Shown piece by piece: positions 36,311 to 44,116 of a stretch of DNA of 64,000 nt. The translations under genes and the position numbers were made by a program. The stretch comes from JAFMPW01 sp041743085 (GTDB lineage Bacteria > Bacteroidota > Bacteroidia > Flavobacteriales > Flavobacteriaceae), in the NCBI GenBank assembly GCA_041743085.1, contig JBGTNL010000022.1:1-64000 (forward strand). The letters are read 5' to 3'. Within the stretch, counting starts at the first letter, position 1. Each line of letters opens with the position of its first letter. Below the pieces are notes generated by a model, which was given only the letters and a program-made list of their open reading frames with translations, ran no database searches and was not told the DNA's origin.

Positions 36311-37675
36311 ATGAAAAAAAAATTTATTTTGACTGCGACACTTGCACTACTTTTTTCCTGTGGCGAAACCAAGATAGAAGTGCCCTTGGTCATAAGTGCC
36401 GATCAGTTTCATGCATCGGTCGACAAGGTTACCGAAATCATGGTCCACGATATTTTTTCACCTCCCGTGGCAAGTCGTGTCTTTGCCTATCCGAATATTG
36501 CAGCTTATGAAATCATAGCGTTGAACAACGATGCCTATTTGCCATTAAAAGGGCAGGTAAAAGAACTGACGATCATACCCCGACCCGATACCCTGAAACC
36601 AATCAACTATCAACTGTCGGCCTTGGTTGCACATATGGAGCTTAGCAAAAGGCTTATTTTTTCAGAACAAAAATTGGAAGTGTTAAGAGATAGTCTTTAC
36701 ACTCTTTGGAGGGGCAAAAACGAACCGATCTTTATAGCATCCAAAGATTACGGTATGCAGGTCGCCGACCATATTGGCGAATGGATGAATAAGGATAACT
36801 ATAATCAAACCCGGACCATGCCCAAGTTCTCCGTGGATACCGATGATCCGGTAAGATGGCAACCAACGGCCCCTGCCTATATGGACGGTATTGAGCCCCA
36901 TTGGGACAAAATACGCTCCTTTGTCATTGATTCCTCGCAACAATTCAAACCTGCCCCTCCTCCACCGTTTTCTTTGAAAGAAGGCTCCGATTTTTACAAA
37001 GAACTTAAGGAAGTATATAACATCAGCAATCAAATCACCGAAAAAGGGGACGAATCCGAAGAGATCAAAATTGCCCAATTCTGGGACTGCAACCCTTATG
37101 TATCGGTCACCCGCGGTCACTTAATGTTCGCCACCAAAAAAATTAGCCCCGGGGCCCATTGGATCGGCATTACCCAAATTGCAAGCAAAATGACTGATAG
37201 TGATTTTGATAAAACCGTCTATGCCTGCACAAAGACTTCAATGGCCATAGCCGATGCCTTTATAAGTTGTTGGGCCGAAAAATACAGAAGCAACCTCATT
37301 CGTCCAGAAACGCTTATCAATCAACATATCGATGAAAATTGGAAACCTGTACTGCAAACTCCTCTTTTTCCCGAATACACCAGTGGTCATTCAGTAGTAT
37401 CCGGGGCCGCGGCAACTGCCCTAACGGATATTTTTGGAGACAATTTTGCTTTTGAAGACGATAGCGAAGTCGCTTATGGGCTTCCCATCAGAAGTTTTAC
37501 TTCGTTCAGGCAAGCAGCCGATGAAGCAGCCATTAGTAGAATGTACGGAGGAATCCACTATCGTGCAGCCGTCGAAGTTGGCGTGAAACAAGGTCGTGAT
37601 CTGGGTAATTTTGTGATGCAAAAGCTGAAAATGGTCAACGAGAAGGATATAATGCCACCTCCGGTAAAGAAATGA
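36311..37675 (+). CDS. PAP2 / vanadium-haloperoxidase-like lipoprotein
   Basis: A 454-residue lipoprotein (signal ending LLFSC) of the phosphatase PAP2/vanadium-dependent haloperoxidase superfamily. The three anion-binding motifs are visible: Lys 324 and Arg 331 (EKYRSNLIRPE), the TSGHS motif with His 360, and SRMYGGIHYR with His 416, the histidine that holds vanadate in haloperoxidases or forms the phospho-intermediate in phosphatases. The helix-rich N-terminal part (about 30-290) is as in bacterial vHPO-like proteins. Whether this one binds vanadate or phosphate cannot be decided. It lies in the PUL but is separated by about 190 bases from its neighbour. Confidence 0.85.
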   Translation: MKKKFILTATLALLFSCGETKIEVPLVISADQFHASVDKVTEIMVHDIFSPPVASRVFAYPNIAAYEIIALNNDAYLPLKGQVKELTIIPRPDTLKPINYQLSALVAHMELSKRLIFSEQKLEVLRDSLYTLWRGKNEPIFIASKDYGMQVADHIGEWMNKDNYNQTRTMPKFSVDTDDPVRWQPTAPAYMDGIEPHWDKIRSFVIDSSQQFKPAPPPPFSLKEGSDFYKELKEVYNISNQITEKGDESEEIKIAQFWDCNPYVSVTRGHLMFATKKISPGAHWIGITQIASKMTDSDFDKTVYACTKTSMAIADAFISCWAEKYRSNLIRPETLINQHIDENWKPVLQTPLFPEYTSGHSVVSGAAATALTDIFGDNFAFEDDSEVAYGLPIRSFTSFRQAADEAAISRMYGGIHYRAAVEVGVKQGRDLGNFVMQKLKMVNEKDIMPPPVKK

Positions 37676-37720
37676 TAAAAAAAGAACTATGTATTGAACC
37701 CATGAAGCTCTGCAAGCTCA

Positions 37721-37906
37721 TTGTATCTATGGAATTGGAAACCGACCATCCGACAAATGCCCTTTTTCCTGATGTTATTTAATACGGCTAGATTCGATGC
37801 GCTCCATCACATGGACGAACGCTTGATTGATTTGAAAAATCAAAACCAGGCAAAGGTTGTGGAAGGTTGTGGTCGCCACACAAGCAAAAAATATTTTGGA
37901 ATATAG
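37721..37906 (+). pseudogene. Possible remnant of a Crp/Fnr-family regulator
   Basis: The + strand has an open segment with FNTARFDALHHMDERLIDL, which resembles the linker before the winged helix of Bacteroidota Crp/Fnr regulators (typically ...MDERLxxYL...). The following residues do not form an HTH, and no cyclic-nucleotide domain is found upstream, so this is at most a fragment. The resemblance is by eye only. Confidence 0.25.
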
Positions 37907-38011
37907 GCGGGTATCCATTTTTGAGGAACCGATTCTAGAAAATGTTATTATGGAATTTCCATCGGAATAGTAAACATAAAATATCCTTGTTTTTTAAGGG
38001 TATAGGATTTT

Positions 38012-38082
38012 GAGTTAGTTTAAATTGAGTAGTTCGAGTTAGTTTGAAAATTATCGGGCTTTGAAAAAGGCCCGGTAATTTT
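38012..38082 (+). terminator. GAGTTAGTTT repeats plus 13-bp hairpin upstream of the GH43 gene
   Basis: GAGTTAGTTT occurs at 38012-38021 and 38036-38045 with a partial copy between them (GAGTAGTT at about 38027). After one G comes a 13-bp stem, AAAATTATCGGGC / GCCCGGTAATTTT (38047-38059 and 38070-38082, one G-T pair), with a 10-base loop. The layout equals that after susD although the stem sequence is unrelated, and it ends 54 bases before the GH43 start codon. Confidence 0.65.
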
Positions 38083-38136
38083 ATTCAAATTGTCACGATA
38101 ACCATTAAAAATAGCGGTAACATAGAAGAAAAAAGA

Positions 38137-39282
38137 ATGAGAATATTAAAAAAGCTAATCCTTGGATTGTTTGTGCTTGTATTTTCCGTTTCCTGCAAAC
38201 AGGAAAAGAAAGAAACGAACGTATCTTCCGAAGAAAAAATAGCCGAATACACAAACCCCTTGGATGTCGAATTTGGTGACCCTTATATTCTTGACAATGG
38301 GGATGGCACCTTCTATATGTACGGTACAGGAGGTGGTGCCAAGGATGGATTTGCCACCTATTCATCGACCGATCTGGTCAATTGGAAAAACGAGGGACAG
38401 GTTTATCACGGGAATACGACCGGATCTTGGAACTTAAAAAGTTTTTGGGCACCCGAGGTGTATAAAATCGATAAGAAGTACTTTTTATTTTATAGTGCGG
38501 ATAAGAAACATAACCCTACTAACGAACTGGAAACGTTCAGCATTGGTGTAGCTGTTTCGGATAGCCCCAAAGGACCATTTGAAGATTTGAAAAACGAGCC
38601 CCTTTTCGATCCTGGGTATCCGATTATAGATGCCAATGTTTTTCAAGACGATGATGGAAAATATTATTTGTACTATTCGCGCGCATGTTACAAGCATGCG
38701 GTCAAAAGTGAAATTGCCGATTGGGCAAAAAAGCAAGGGCTGTACGATGAAATAGAGGAAAGTTGGGTCTATGGAATAGAACTGTCCCCCGACTTTAAAA
38801 GTGTAATAAGAGATCCCGTCTTATTGTTGCGTCCACCTAAAACAATGGATGATAAAAACGCGGAATGGGAAAGCCGTTCGGTAATCTCAAAGGAAATCAA
38901 TCGCCGTTGGACGGAAGGTTCCTTTACCTTTAAACACAATGGAACTTATTATATCATGTATTCCGCGAACCATTACGCCGGGCCGAACTATGCAGTGGGA
39001 TATGCCACCGCCGAACATCCGTTGGGGCCTTATAGCAAGGCCGAAAACAATCCGGTTCTGGAAAAGAATGTTGAAAAAGGAGGCAACGTAACTGGCACTG
39101 GCCACAACATGGTCCTTTTTCTTAAAGGAGGAAATAAAATGTATGCCATATATCACGGTCGTACAAAACAGACCGGAGAAAATCGGGTCGTTTTTATAGA
39201 TGAAATGGAAATATTACCCGATGGCAAACTTGTGGTCAATGGTCCAACTACGGAACCAAGACCGCATCCACTACAAAAATAA
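38137..39282 (+). CDS. GH43 family glycosidase, lipoprotein
   Basis: A 381-residue five-bladed beta-propeller enzyme with a lipoprotein signal (ending VFSVSC). The GH43 catalytic triad can be placed: Asp 48 (FGDPYIL, general base), Asp 165 (IIDANVF, pKa modulator) and Glu 260 (WTEGSFTF, general acid). The WAPEVYKIDKKYFLFYSA and YYIMYSAN strands are typical. GH43 enzymes act mainly as alpha-L-arabinofuranosidases, endo-arabinanases or beta-xylosidases; the lipid anchor suggests the cell surface or periplasm. With the three GH127-type enzymes it supports an arabinose-containing substrate. Subfamily not assigned. Confidence 0.92.
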   Translation: MRILKKLILGLFVLVFSVSCKQEKKETNVSSEEKIAEYTNPLDVEFGDPYILDNGDGTFYMYGTGGGAKDGFATYSSTDLVNWKNEGQVYHGNTTGSWNLKSFWAPEVYKIDKKYFLFYSADKKHNPTNELETFSIGVAVSDSPKGPFEDLKNEPLFDPGYPIIDANVFQDDDGKYYLYYSRACYKHAVKSEIADWAKKQGLYDEIEESWVYGIELSPDFKSVIRDPVLLLRPPKTMDDKNAEWESRSVISKEINRRWTEGSFTFKHNGTYYIMYSANHYAGPNYAVGYATAEHPLGPYSKAENNPVLEKNVEKGGNVTGTGHNMVLFLKGGNKMYAIYHGRTKQTGENRVVFIDEMEILPDGKLVVNGPTTEPRPHPLQK

Positions 39283-39311
39283 ATTCTGATAAACCATAAA
39301 TTGTAGAACAC

Positions 39312-40403
39312 ATGAAAAAATCAATATTTACAGGTCTTTTATTATGTGCCGTTTTTATCGGCAGCGGCCAAGAAAATTTATTGGATAAAAACAAATGGTC
39401 GCGTGAAAAAGCACATGAATGGTACACACAGCATGACTGGATGACGGGTGCTAATTTCAACCCTAGTACGGCCATCAACCAGTTGGAAATGTGGCAGGAG
39501 GATACCTTTGACCCCGAATCTATTGATAGGGAACTAGGTTATGCAAAAGGAATTGGATTTAATACCATGCGGGTTTATCTGCACAGTCTGGCCTACAAAA
39601 CCGATCCCGAGGGATTCAAAAAACGCATGGACACCTATTTAGGCATTGCCGACAAATATGGTATTAAGACCATGTTCGTCTTTTTCGATGATGTTTGGGG
39701 CAAAACCCCGAAAATCGGGAAACAACCCGAACCGAAACCCGGCGTTCACAATTCGGGTTGGGTACAGGATCCTGGTGACCCTGCGTCAAAAGAGGAGAAG
39801 AACTTCGCTGCGCTTGAGGTCTACGTAAAAGATGTGCTCAAAACTTTTGCAAATGACAATCGGGTTTTAATGTGGGATCTATATAACGAACCCGGTAACA
39901 GCGGAAAACTGGTTACTTCGATTCCCTTATTGAAAAATGTGTTCACATGGGCTCGGGAAATCAATCCAAGTCAGCCATTGAGCGCAGGAATATGGCGTTG
40001 GCACTTTCAAGAATTGAATGCCTTTCAAGCCTTGAATTCCGATATTATAACCTATCATAATTATGAGGATGAAAAACACCATAAGCTCATCATCGATATG
40101 TTAAAAACGCATGGTAGGCCAATGATTTGTACCGAGTATATGGCAAGACCTAGAAATAGTCGCTTTTCCAACATACTCCCGCTGTTGAAAAAAGAAAATG
40201 TTGGGGCCATCAATTGGGGTCTGGTCGCAGGGAAATCAAATACCAAATACATGTGGGATACACCGATTGAAGATGGAAGCGAGCCAGACGAGTGGTTTCA
40301 CGAGGTCTTTAGAAAAGACGGTACGCCTTATCGACAGGATGAGGCCGATTTAATTAAAAAGTTAAACGATGAACCGAATTCAATGAAAATTGATGAAAAT
40401 TAA
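39312..40403 (+). CDS. Clan GH-A glycoside hydrolase (cellulase/GH5-like), secreted
   Basis: A 363-residue TIM-barrel glycosidase with a signal peptide (residues 1-20, ending GSGQ). The retaining clan GH-A pair is visible: acid/base Glu 193 (DLYNEPG) and nucleophile Glu 275 (CTEYMAR). Other barrel strands include FNTMRVYLHSL and IKTMFVFFDDV. Many such genes are named 1,4-beta-xylanase, but the sequence alone does not settle xylan, galactan or mannan as target. It starts 29 bases after the GH43 gene and is the last gene of the PUL here. Confidence 0.85.
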   Translation: MKKSIFTGLLLCAVFIGSGQENLLDKNKWSREKAHEWYTQHDWMTGANFNPSTAINQLEMWQEDTFDPESIDRELGYAKGIGFNTMRVYLHSLAYKTDPEGFKKRMDTYLGIADKYGIKTMFVFFDDVWGKTPKIGKQPEPKPGVHNSGWVQDPGDPASKEEKNFAALEVYVKDVLKTFANDNRVLMWDLYNEPGNSGKLVTSIPLLKNVFTWAREINPSQPLSAGIWRWHFQELNAFQALNSDIITYHNYEDEKHHKLIIDMLKTHGRPMICTEYMARPRNSRFSNILPLLKKENVGAINWGLVAGKSNTKYMWDTPIEDGSEPDEWFHEVFRKDGTPYRQDEADLIKKLNDEPNSMKIDEN

Positions 40404-40562
40404 TTGCTCTTAACCAATAATAAGTTTTTACTGAGCAAATAAGATAATTTTTAAGGAACAAATGAAAAGCCAAGGAAATCTTAACCATTATAAAACAGAT
40501 TAGCTCGATTCCTGTATATAAAAGCACAAAAGGATTTGAAGGGGTATGTGGGCGTACATAAA

Positions 40563-40721
40563 TCATATACAACTTAAGTTTATCTCCATAACTTTTAAGT
40601 ATTTATCGGAAGGACCCTTAACGGCCAGCATCATTTTATCCTCTTTGCCGGTTTGGGCCGAAATGGATGTACCTCCGGGAAATCTTATAAAAAATAAACT
40701 AAACAAAAGGATGTACTTCAT
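40563..40721 (-). pseudogene. Truncated secreted-protein gene (52 residues)
   Basis: A minus-strand ATG at 40721 opens a 52-residue frame ending in TGA at 40563. It starts with a convincing signal peptide, MKYILLFSLFFIRFPGGTS, cleaved near ISAQ, followed by TGKEDKMMLAVKGPSDKYLKV. A real secreted protein would normally be longer, so I think it is the 5' end of a deleted gene; it could also be a genuine small exported peptide. Too short for automatic callers with a 60-residue limit. Confidence 0.4.
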
Positions 40722-40795
40722 AGTTTCAGTATTTGTAGGCTATTAATCTACCCATGTTTAATTACAAAGTCAAGAGGAGTTCATAATCTTAAACA

Positions 40796-40990
40796 AACCA
40801 TGAGAGGGGCAAAGACCTTGAATCTATACAGCGCCTGAATGTGCTTTGTAAATTGATGCCTTATGTATTGCCGAAAACTGATAGTGTAAAACATAACTTT
40901 GGTGAGCCGGACGAGTTCAAAATTAAGCGTTGGCACGATTGAAAATACTGCAAGTTCCCTAAGGATTTAGGTTATAAATTCTCAAAATAA
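40796..40990 (+). pseudogene. Coding remnant with an in-frame stop
   Basis: The + strand reads NHERGKDLESIQRLNVLCKL, then MPYVLPKTDSVKHNFGEPDE and FKIKRWHD before a TGA at about 40939; the same frame then continues KYCKFPKDLGYKFSK to TAA at 40988. Protein-like composition on both sides of one stop suggests a decayed gene tail. No start codon and no family recognised. Confidence 0.3.
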
Positions 40991-40997
40991 ATTTCAA

Positions 40998-41609
40998 ATG
41001 CCAAGATATAGCACCTATCCAACCCTTTATGATCAGGTACTTCAGCTTAATATTTCAAAGCTGAAAGTATGGGGCTACCTGGAACCCGATCAATTAAAGT
41101 TAGGTACGCTTACTTGGAGTAGCACTAATTGGGGAGGGAGAAAGGAAGAAAGAGGCAGTATTTCAATCCGAGTAAATACCTTAGACGGACAACGGCCGTT
41201 TGTTGAATTGGATTATAAATACAGGGACGAACCCCGAAATTACAAAGTGAGATTGGTTACAACACCTTCTAATTTAGGCAAAGGCGTTATTTGGTATTTC
41301 CTTTGTCCACATACAAACAAGCGTTGCCGTAAACTGTATTTGATTGGTGGTCACTTCTTACACCGTGAAGCCTTTAGCGGTGGTATGTATGAAAGCCAGA
41401 CCAAGAGCAAAAAATGGCGGAATATGGAAAAGGTTATTGGTAGCTATTTCGGAATTGACGAATATTATTCTGAAATCCATAAAAAACATTTCACAAGGAA
41501 ATATGCCGGAAAACCAACGAAGAAGTATTTAAAATTGAAGGGGTTAATTGATTCATATGAAAAAAATTCAACTTTTGACATTGAGCGTCTGTTAACTTAC
41601 GGCTATTAA
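40998..41609 (+). CDS. Hypothetical protein with degenerate zinc-ribbon-like motif
   Basis: A 203-residue soluble protein. The centre reads WYFLCPHTNKRCRKLYLIGG and then HFLHREAFSGGMYESQTKSKKWR, which resembles small bacterial proteins that carry two CxxC knuckles around a RKLYL strand and a YxSQ motif. Here only one Cys pair plus His is kept, so zinc binding is doubtful. The N-terminus (LNISKLKVWGYLEPDQLKLGTLTWSS) is also seen in that group. Function unknown. It lies alone, 24 bases before the next hypothetical gene, on the same strand. Confidence 0.75.
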   Translation: MPRYSTYPTLYDQVLQLNISKLKVWGYLEPDQLKLGTLTWSSTNWGGRKEERGSISIRVNTLDGQRPFVELDYKYRDEPRNYKVRLVTTPSNLGKGVIWYFLCPHTNKRCRKLYLIGGHFLHREAFSGGMYESQTKSKKWRNMEKVIGSYFGIDEYYSEIHKKHFTRKYAGKPTKKYLKLKGLIDSYEKNSTFDIERLLTYGY

Positions 41610-41633
41610 ACCCAAAATTGCTTAATTTTCAAT

Positions 41634-42638
41634 ATGTTTAATACAAACAACTTTAGATTACTTTTTCTTCTTTGTCTTTTTTCTGTTTCAATTCTAGCCT
41701 CACAATGGAAAACGGGAAGTAGTAACAATAAATTTGACGGGAATTATCGGTATGCCTCTATTATAGGAAAAGGAGGGGAATGGCCTTATACCACACCTGC
41801 CTTAAACTTAAATTTGTTCGAGGATGATGAACCTAATTTCTATCTATCCAATATAGGTTATACTGGTTGTAGTCATCCATCGCTATCATTTACGTTTGAT
41901 TCAATGGATGAGGTACTGGTCTATTCTTCAACTAGTAATTCTGATGGTGATGCAGCTTTCGTTAATGCAACTCACGACAAATTGGTTGAATTGTTTGAGT
42001 TACTTAAAGAAAAGTCGGTTGTGTATGTGAGACATGAAAGTAGGTGTGGAAAGAATGACTATCAATTTAGTTTAAGAGGGTCAACAGTAGCAATAAATTA
42101 TGTTTTGGGGGAATACTATGATACCTTACAGGCATTGCAACAACGTGAAAGGAAATTGAAGAAAGAACAGGATAGCTTAAAAGAAATTTCAAGATTACAA
42201 GAATTAAAGGACATGCGAAGAATTGATAGCCTTGAAGCTGTTAGGAATCAAATTTTTTATGATGACAACTCTAAAGAATTTAGAGAACTGCTTTTGAAGG
42301 ATTTTGATTTTAAAGGTAAGGATGTGAATAAAACTCCGGTTGTGCTACTTTTGGAATTTCAAGTTTCGTCAACAGTCACAGCAACATTCTGTAAGAAGTA
42401 TTTTGCATCAGGAACGGTTGCAAAAAACAATGAACAACATTTTTATAAATCAAACAAGTTAAAGCTGTATAACAGAATTGAAGATGGATGCATTAGACTT
42501 GATGTCTACGATGAACATGATAAATTCCAAAATACTATATTCCTGTCAAATGTTGAGCTATCTAAACTAAGCGATGATTTTAGAATTAAGGTAATTAATT
42601 CAAGTTGGATGGATATTTTGAACCTTGTCGAAAATTAA
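41634..42638 (+). CDS. Hypothetical secreted protein with coiled coil
   Basis: A 334-residue protein with a signal peptide (residues 1-23, FLLCLFSVSILAS). The first half is beta-rich, with Cys at about 81 (GYTGCSHPS) and 140 (ESRCGKNDY). Residues about 165-205 (LQQRERKLKKEQDSLKEISRLQ...) form a charged coiled coil, followed by an alpha/beta C-terminal domain. I recognise no family. It is probably co-transcribed with the preceding gene (24 bases between them). Confidence 0.7.
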   Translation: MFNTNNFRLLFLLCLFSVSILASQWKTGSSNNKFDGNYRYASIIGKGGEWPYTTPALNLNLFEDDEPNFYLSNIGYTGCSHPSLSFTFDSMDEVLVYSSTSNSDGDAAFVNATHDKLVELFELLKEKSVVYVRHESRCGKNDYQFSLRGSTVAINYVLGEYYDTLQALQQRERKLKKEQDSLKEISRLQELKDMRRIDSLEAVRNQIFYDDNSKEFRELLLKDFDFKGKDVNKTPVVLLLEFQVSSTVTATFCKKYFASGTVAKNNEQHFYKSNKLKLYNRIEDGCIRLDVYDEHDKFQNTIFLSNVELSKLSDDFRIKVINSSWMDILNLVEN

Positions 42639-43105
42639 TCTTGGCCACATTTGTATAGTATTTGTGCCTCCATAATTTAACTAATTGATTTTCCAGAGTA
42701 ATTATATTCTGTATTGAGAAGCATTCAAAGTGTAGCCTTCCCTAAAAATGTAGCCTAACGCTTTTTAGGACACCTCTAAATTCAACAAATTTGACACACT
42801 ATCCCGTAAAGTGTCACAAATTTTGATTAATTGACTTGAATTCCTCTTTATTGAATAATGTTTTATAAATCTGCAATTTAAATTACAATTATCCGGAGGG
42901 ATTCTTCAAAAAAAAAATCTTCTGTGAAACATAGCCAGATAGCTGGCAACTCAAGTGATCAATTTATATTAATCCTCGTTTGTCTACAAGAATCAATATG
43001 TTTATGTTAGGAATGGCATTGTTGAAGCTATTCAGAATTGAAATTACTCGTTGTTGATTTAATAATGAAACTACAGATTTTATTTAGCAAATAAGTCAAT
43101 CCATT
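42639..43105. other. Gene-free stretch
   Basis: A 467-base AT-rich gap between two convergent hypothetical genes. I see no gene, RNA, hairpin with a T-run or repeat that I could support. Confidence 0.5.
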
Positions 43106-43642
43106 TCAGCCTTTTGATTTGCGCTTTGCACGTCGCTTTTCATCCTTCATTTTTTGAATATTGTGCTTTTCAATAGCATGTTCAATATATCTGCGGGTCA
43201 TAAAGCGTTGGCGCATTTCAGAATTAATACCACTTTCAAAATTTCCTGTAGGCCCTGTCCACATAAAAATAGGTATTCCAAGGGCTGATTGAACGTATGA
43301 CATTTTCCATTCGCCTAAAGTTACAGTCCCGCCGGTTTTAGTTTTCTGGCGTTCTTCAACCCAAACATTAAGAGCCTCTAATTCGTCATAGTTAGTCGTA
43401 AATTCAATGTTATGTGTTTCTGAATCGTAAGCCATAAAAATGTTGTCCGATCCTGTAGCTTCAAGATCCGAAATCTTCCAACTAATCCATAGACTATCTT
43501 GGCCTATTTCACGAATGTAAGCGTTAATAGTTCCAACCTGTCCTATTTTGATTTCGTCTTTTTCCGTTTTATCGAAACTAATTTGACCATAAGTTGAACT
43601 GCTTAAAACGATAATTGCAAATAAGATAATGAACTTTCGCAT
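43106..43642 (-). CDS. Hypothetical secreted protein
   Basis: A 178-residue protein with a signal peptide (FIILFAIIVLSSSTYGQ). ATG at 43642 is chosen because it starts the signal directly; eight more residues are open upstream to 43666. The mature part is beta-rich in the middle (SLWISWKISDLEATGSDN; TTNYDELEALNVWVEER) and ends in a highly basic tail (MKDEKRRAKRKSKG). No family recognised. It lies just outside the tRNA-Asn scar, so it is probably chromosomal rather than part of the integrated element. Confidence 0.7.
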   Translation of the reverse strand: MRKFIILFAIIVLSSSTYGQISFDKTEKDEIKIGQVGTINAYIREIGQDSLWISWKISDLEATGSDNIFMAYDSETHNIEFTTNYDELEALNVWVEERQKTKTGGTVTLGEWKMSYVQSALGIPIFMWTGPTGNFESGINSEMRQRFMTRRYIEHAIEKHNIQKMKDEKRRAKRKSKG

Positions 43643-43892
43643 TGATAATACTGCTATTCTTAACATTAATGAGTAATTCGATTTTTAGGATTTTAGTTAG
43701 ACTAAATATACAGAAAATTAATTCTGATTACCCTGACAACTGAGGAATGATGTAGTTTTGTTGTGGAGAAGGAGTGGGCCTATATCCACGCTATTTTAGA
43801 ATAGGCGTATGGTTTAAGAAAAAAGGTCAAATCAACCCCAAAAGTATCTTAAAGTTGATTTTGTGTTACAAATGTGTAACAATTATAAAATA

Positions 43893-43920
43893 AAAAAGGG
43901 CTACATATTTGTAACCCTTT
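43893..43920 (+). terminator. Hairpin next to the tRNA-Asn fragment
   Basis: AAAAAGGG-c-TAC pairs with GTA-a-CCCTTT around a short loop (43893-43920). The A-run before and T-run after the stem fit a bidirectional intrinsic terminator. Since the tRNA fragment is read on the minus strand towards this hairpin, it would have terminated the original tRNA-Asn transcript. Confidence 0.5.
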
Positions 43921-43931
43921 GATTTTTAATG

Positions 43932-43975
43932 CTCCTCAGACTGGGCTCGAACCAGTGACCCTCTGATTAACAGTC
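43932..43975 (-). tRNA. tRNA-Asn(GTT) 3' half, attachment-site remnant
   Basis: Read on the minus strand this is the 3' part of tRNA-Asn: anticodon loop CTGTTAA with anticodon GTT at 43971-43969, then the variable loop, the T arm ACTGG-TTCGAGC-CCAGT and the acceptor strand CTGAGGA plus discriminator G. The match to tRNA-Asn stops within the 5' strand of the anticodon stem (ACCGA instead of the required TCTGA), so no D arm or 5' acceptor strand follows. It cannot make a functional tRNA. Such half-tRNAs mark the end of an element that integrated by crossover at the anticodon loop. Confidence 0.85.
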
Positions 43976-44078
43976 GGTTCATAAATTGTTTCACATAATT
44001 TTATATGTGTTGAAACGCCCATTTTACGGGCTTTTTTCGTATCTTCAATATCATATTAAACCATTTCAAATCAAAAAA

Positions 44079-44100
44079 AGCACGCTGAAAGCACGCTGAA
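44079..44100 (+). repeat. Tandem 11-mer before the integrase gene
   Basis: AGCACGCTGAA is repeated perfectly in tandem (44079-44089 and 44090-44100), 16 bases before the integrase start codon. Its place between the att core and the integrase suggests integrase arm-type sites or an autoregulatory operator. Confidence 0.6.
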
Positions 44101-44116
44101 AAAAATCTTCTTCATT

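Larger units (their letters stand above)
37676..38136. other. Intergenic stretch with a possible regulator remnant and a hairpin element
   Basis: It contains the possible Crp/Fnr remnant (37721-37906) and the GAGTTAGTTT/hairpin element (38012-38082). I see no intact gene in this 460-base gap. Confidence 0.55.
40404..40997. other. Intergenic stretch with two gene fragments
   Basis: This gap after the PUL contains a short minus-strand signal-peptide ORF (40563-40721) and a + strand coding remnant (40796-40990), both listed. Elsewhere I see nothing. Confidence 0.5.
43643..44116. other. Attachment-site region
   Basis: No protein gene. It holds the perfect inverted repeat GTTACA/TGTAAC (43865-43880), a terminator-like hairpin (43893-43920), the tRNA-Asn 3' half (43932-43975), a GCCC/GGGC stem with TTTTTT (about 44018-44037) and tandem 11-mers just before the integrase (44079-44100). 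Confidence 0.6.

Noticed and set aside
36683..37120. A 145-codon - strand frame in the PAP2 gene
   Set aside because: Antisense to a conserved enzyme; no family resemblance.
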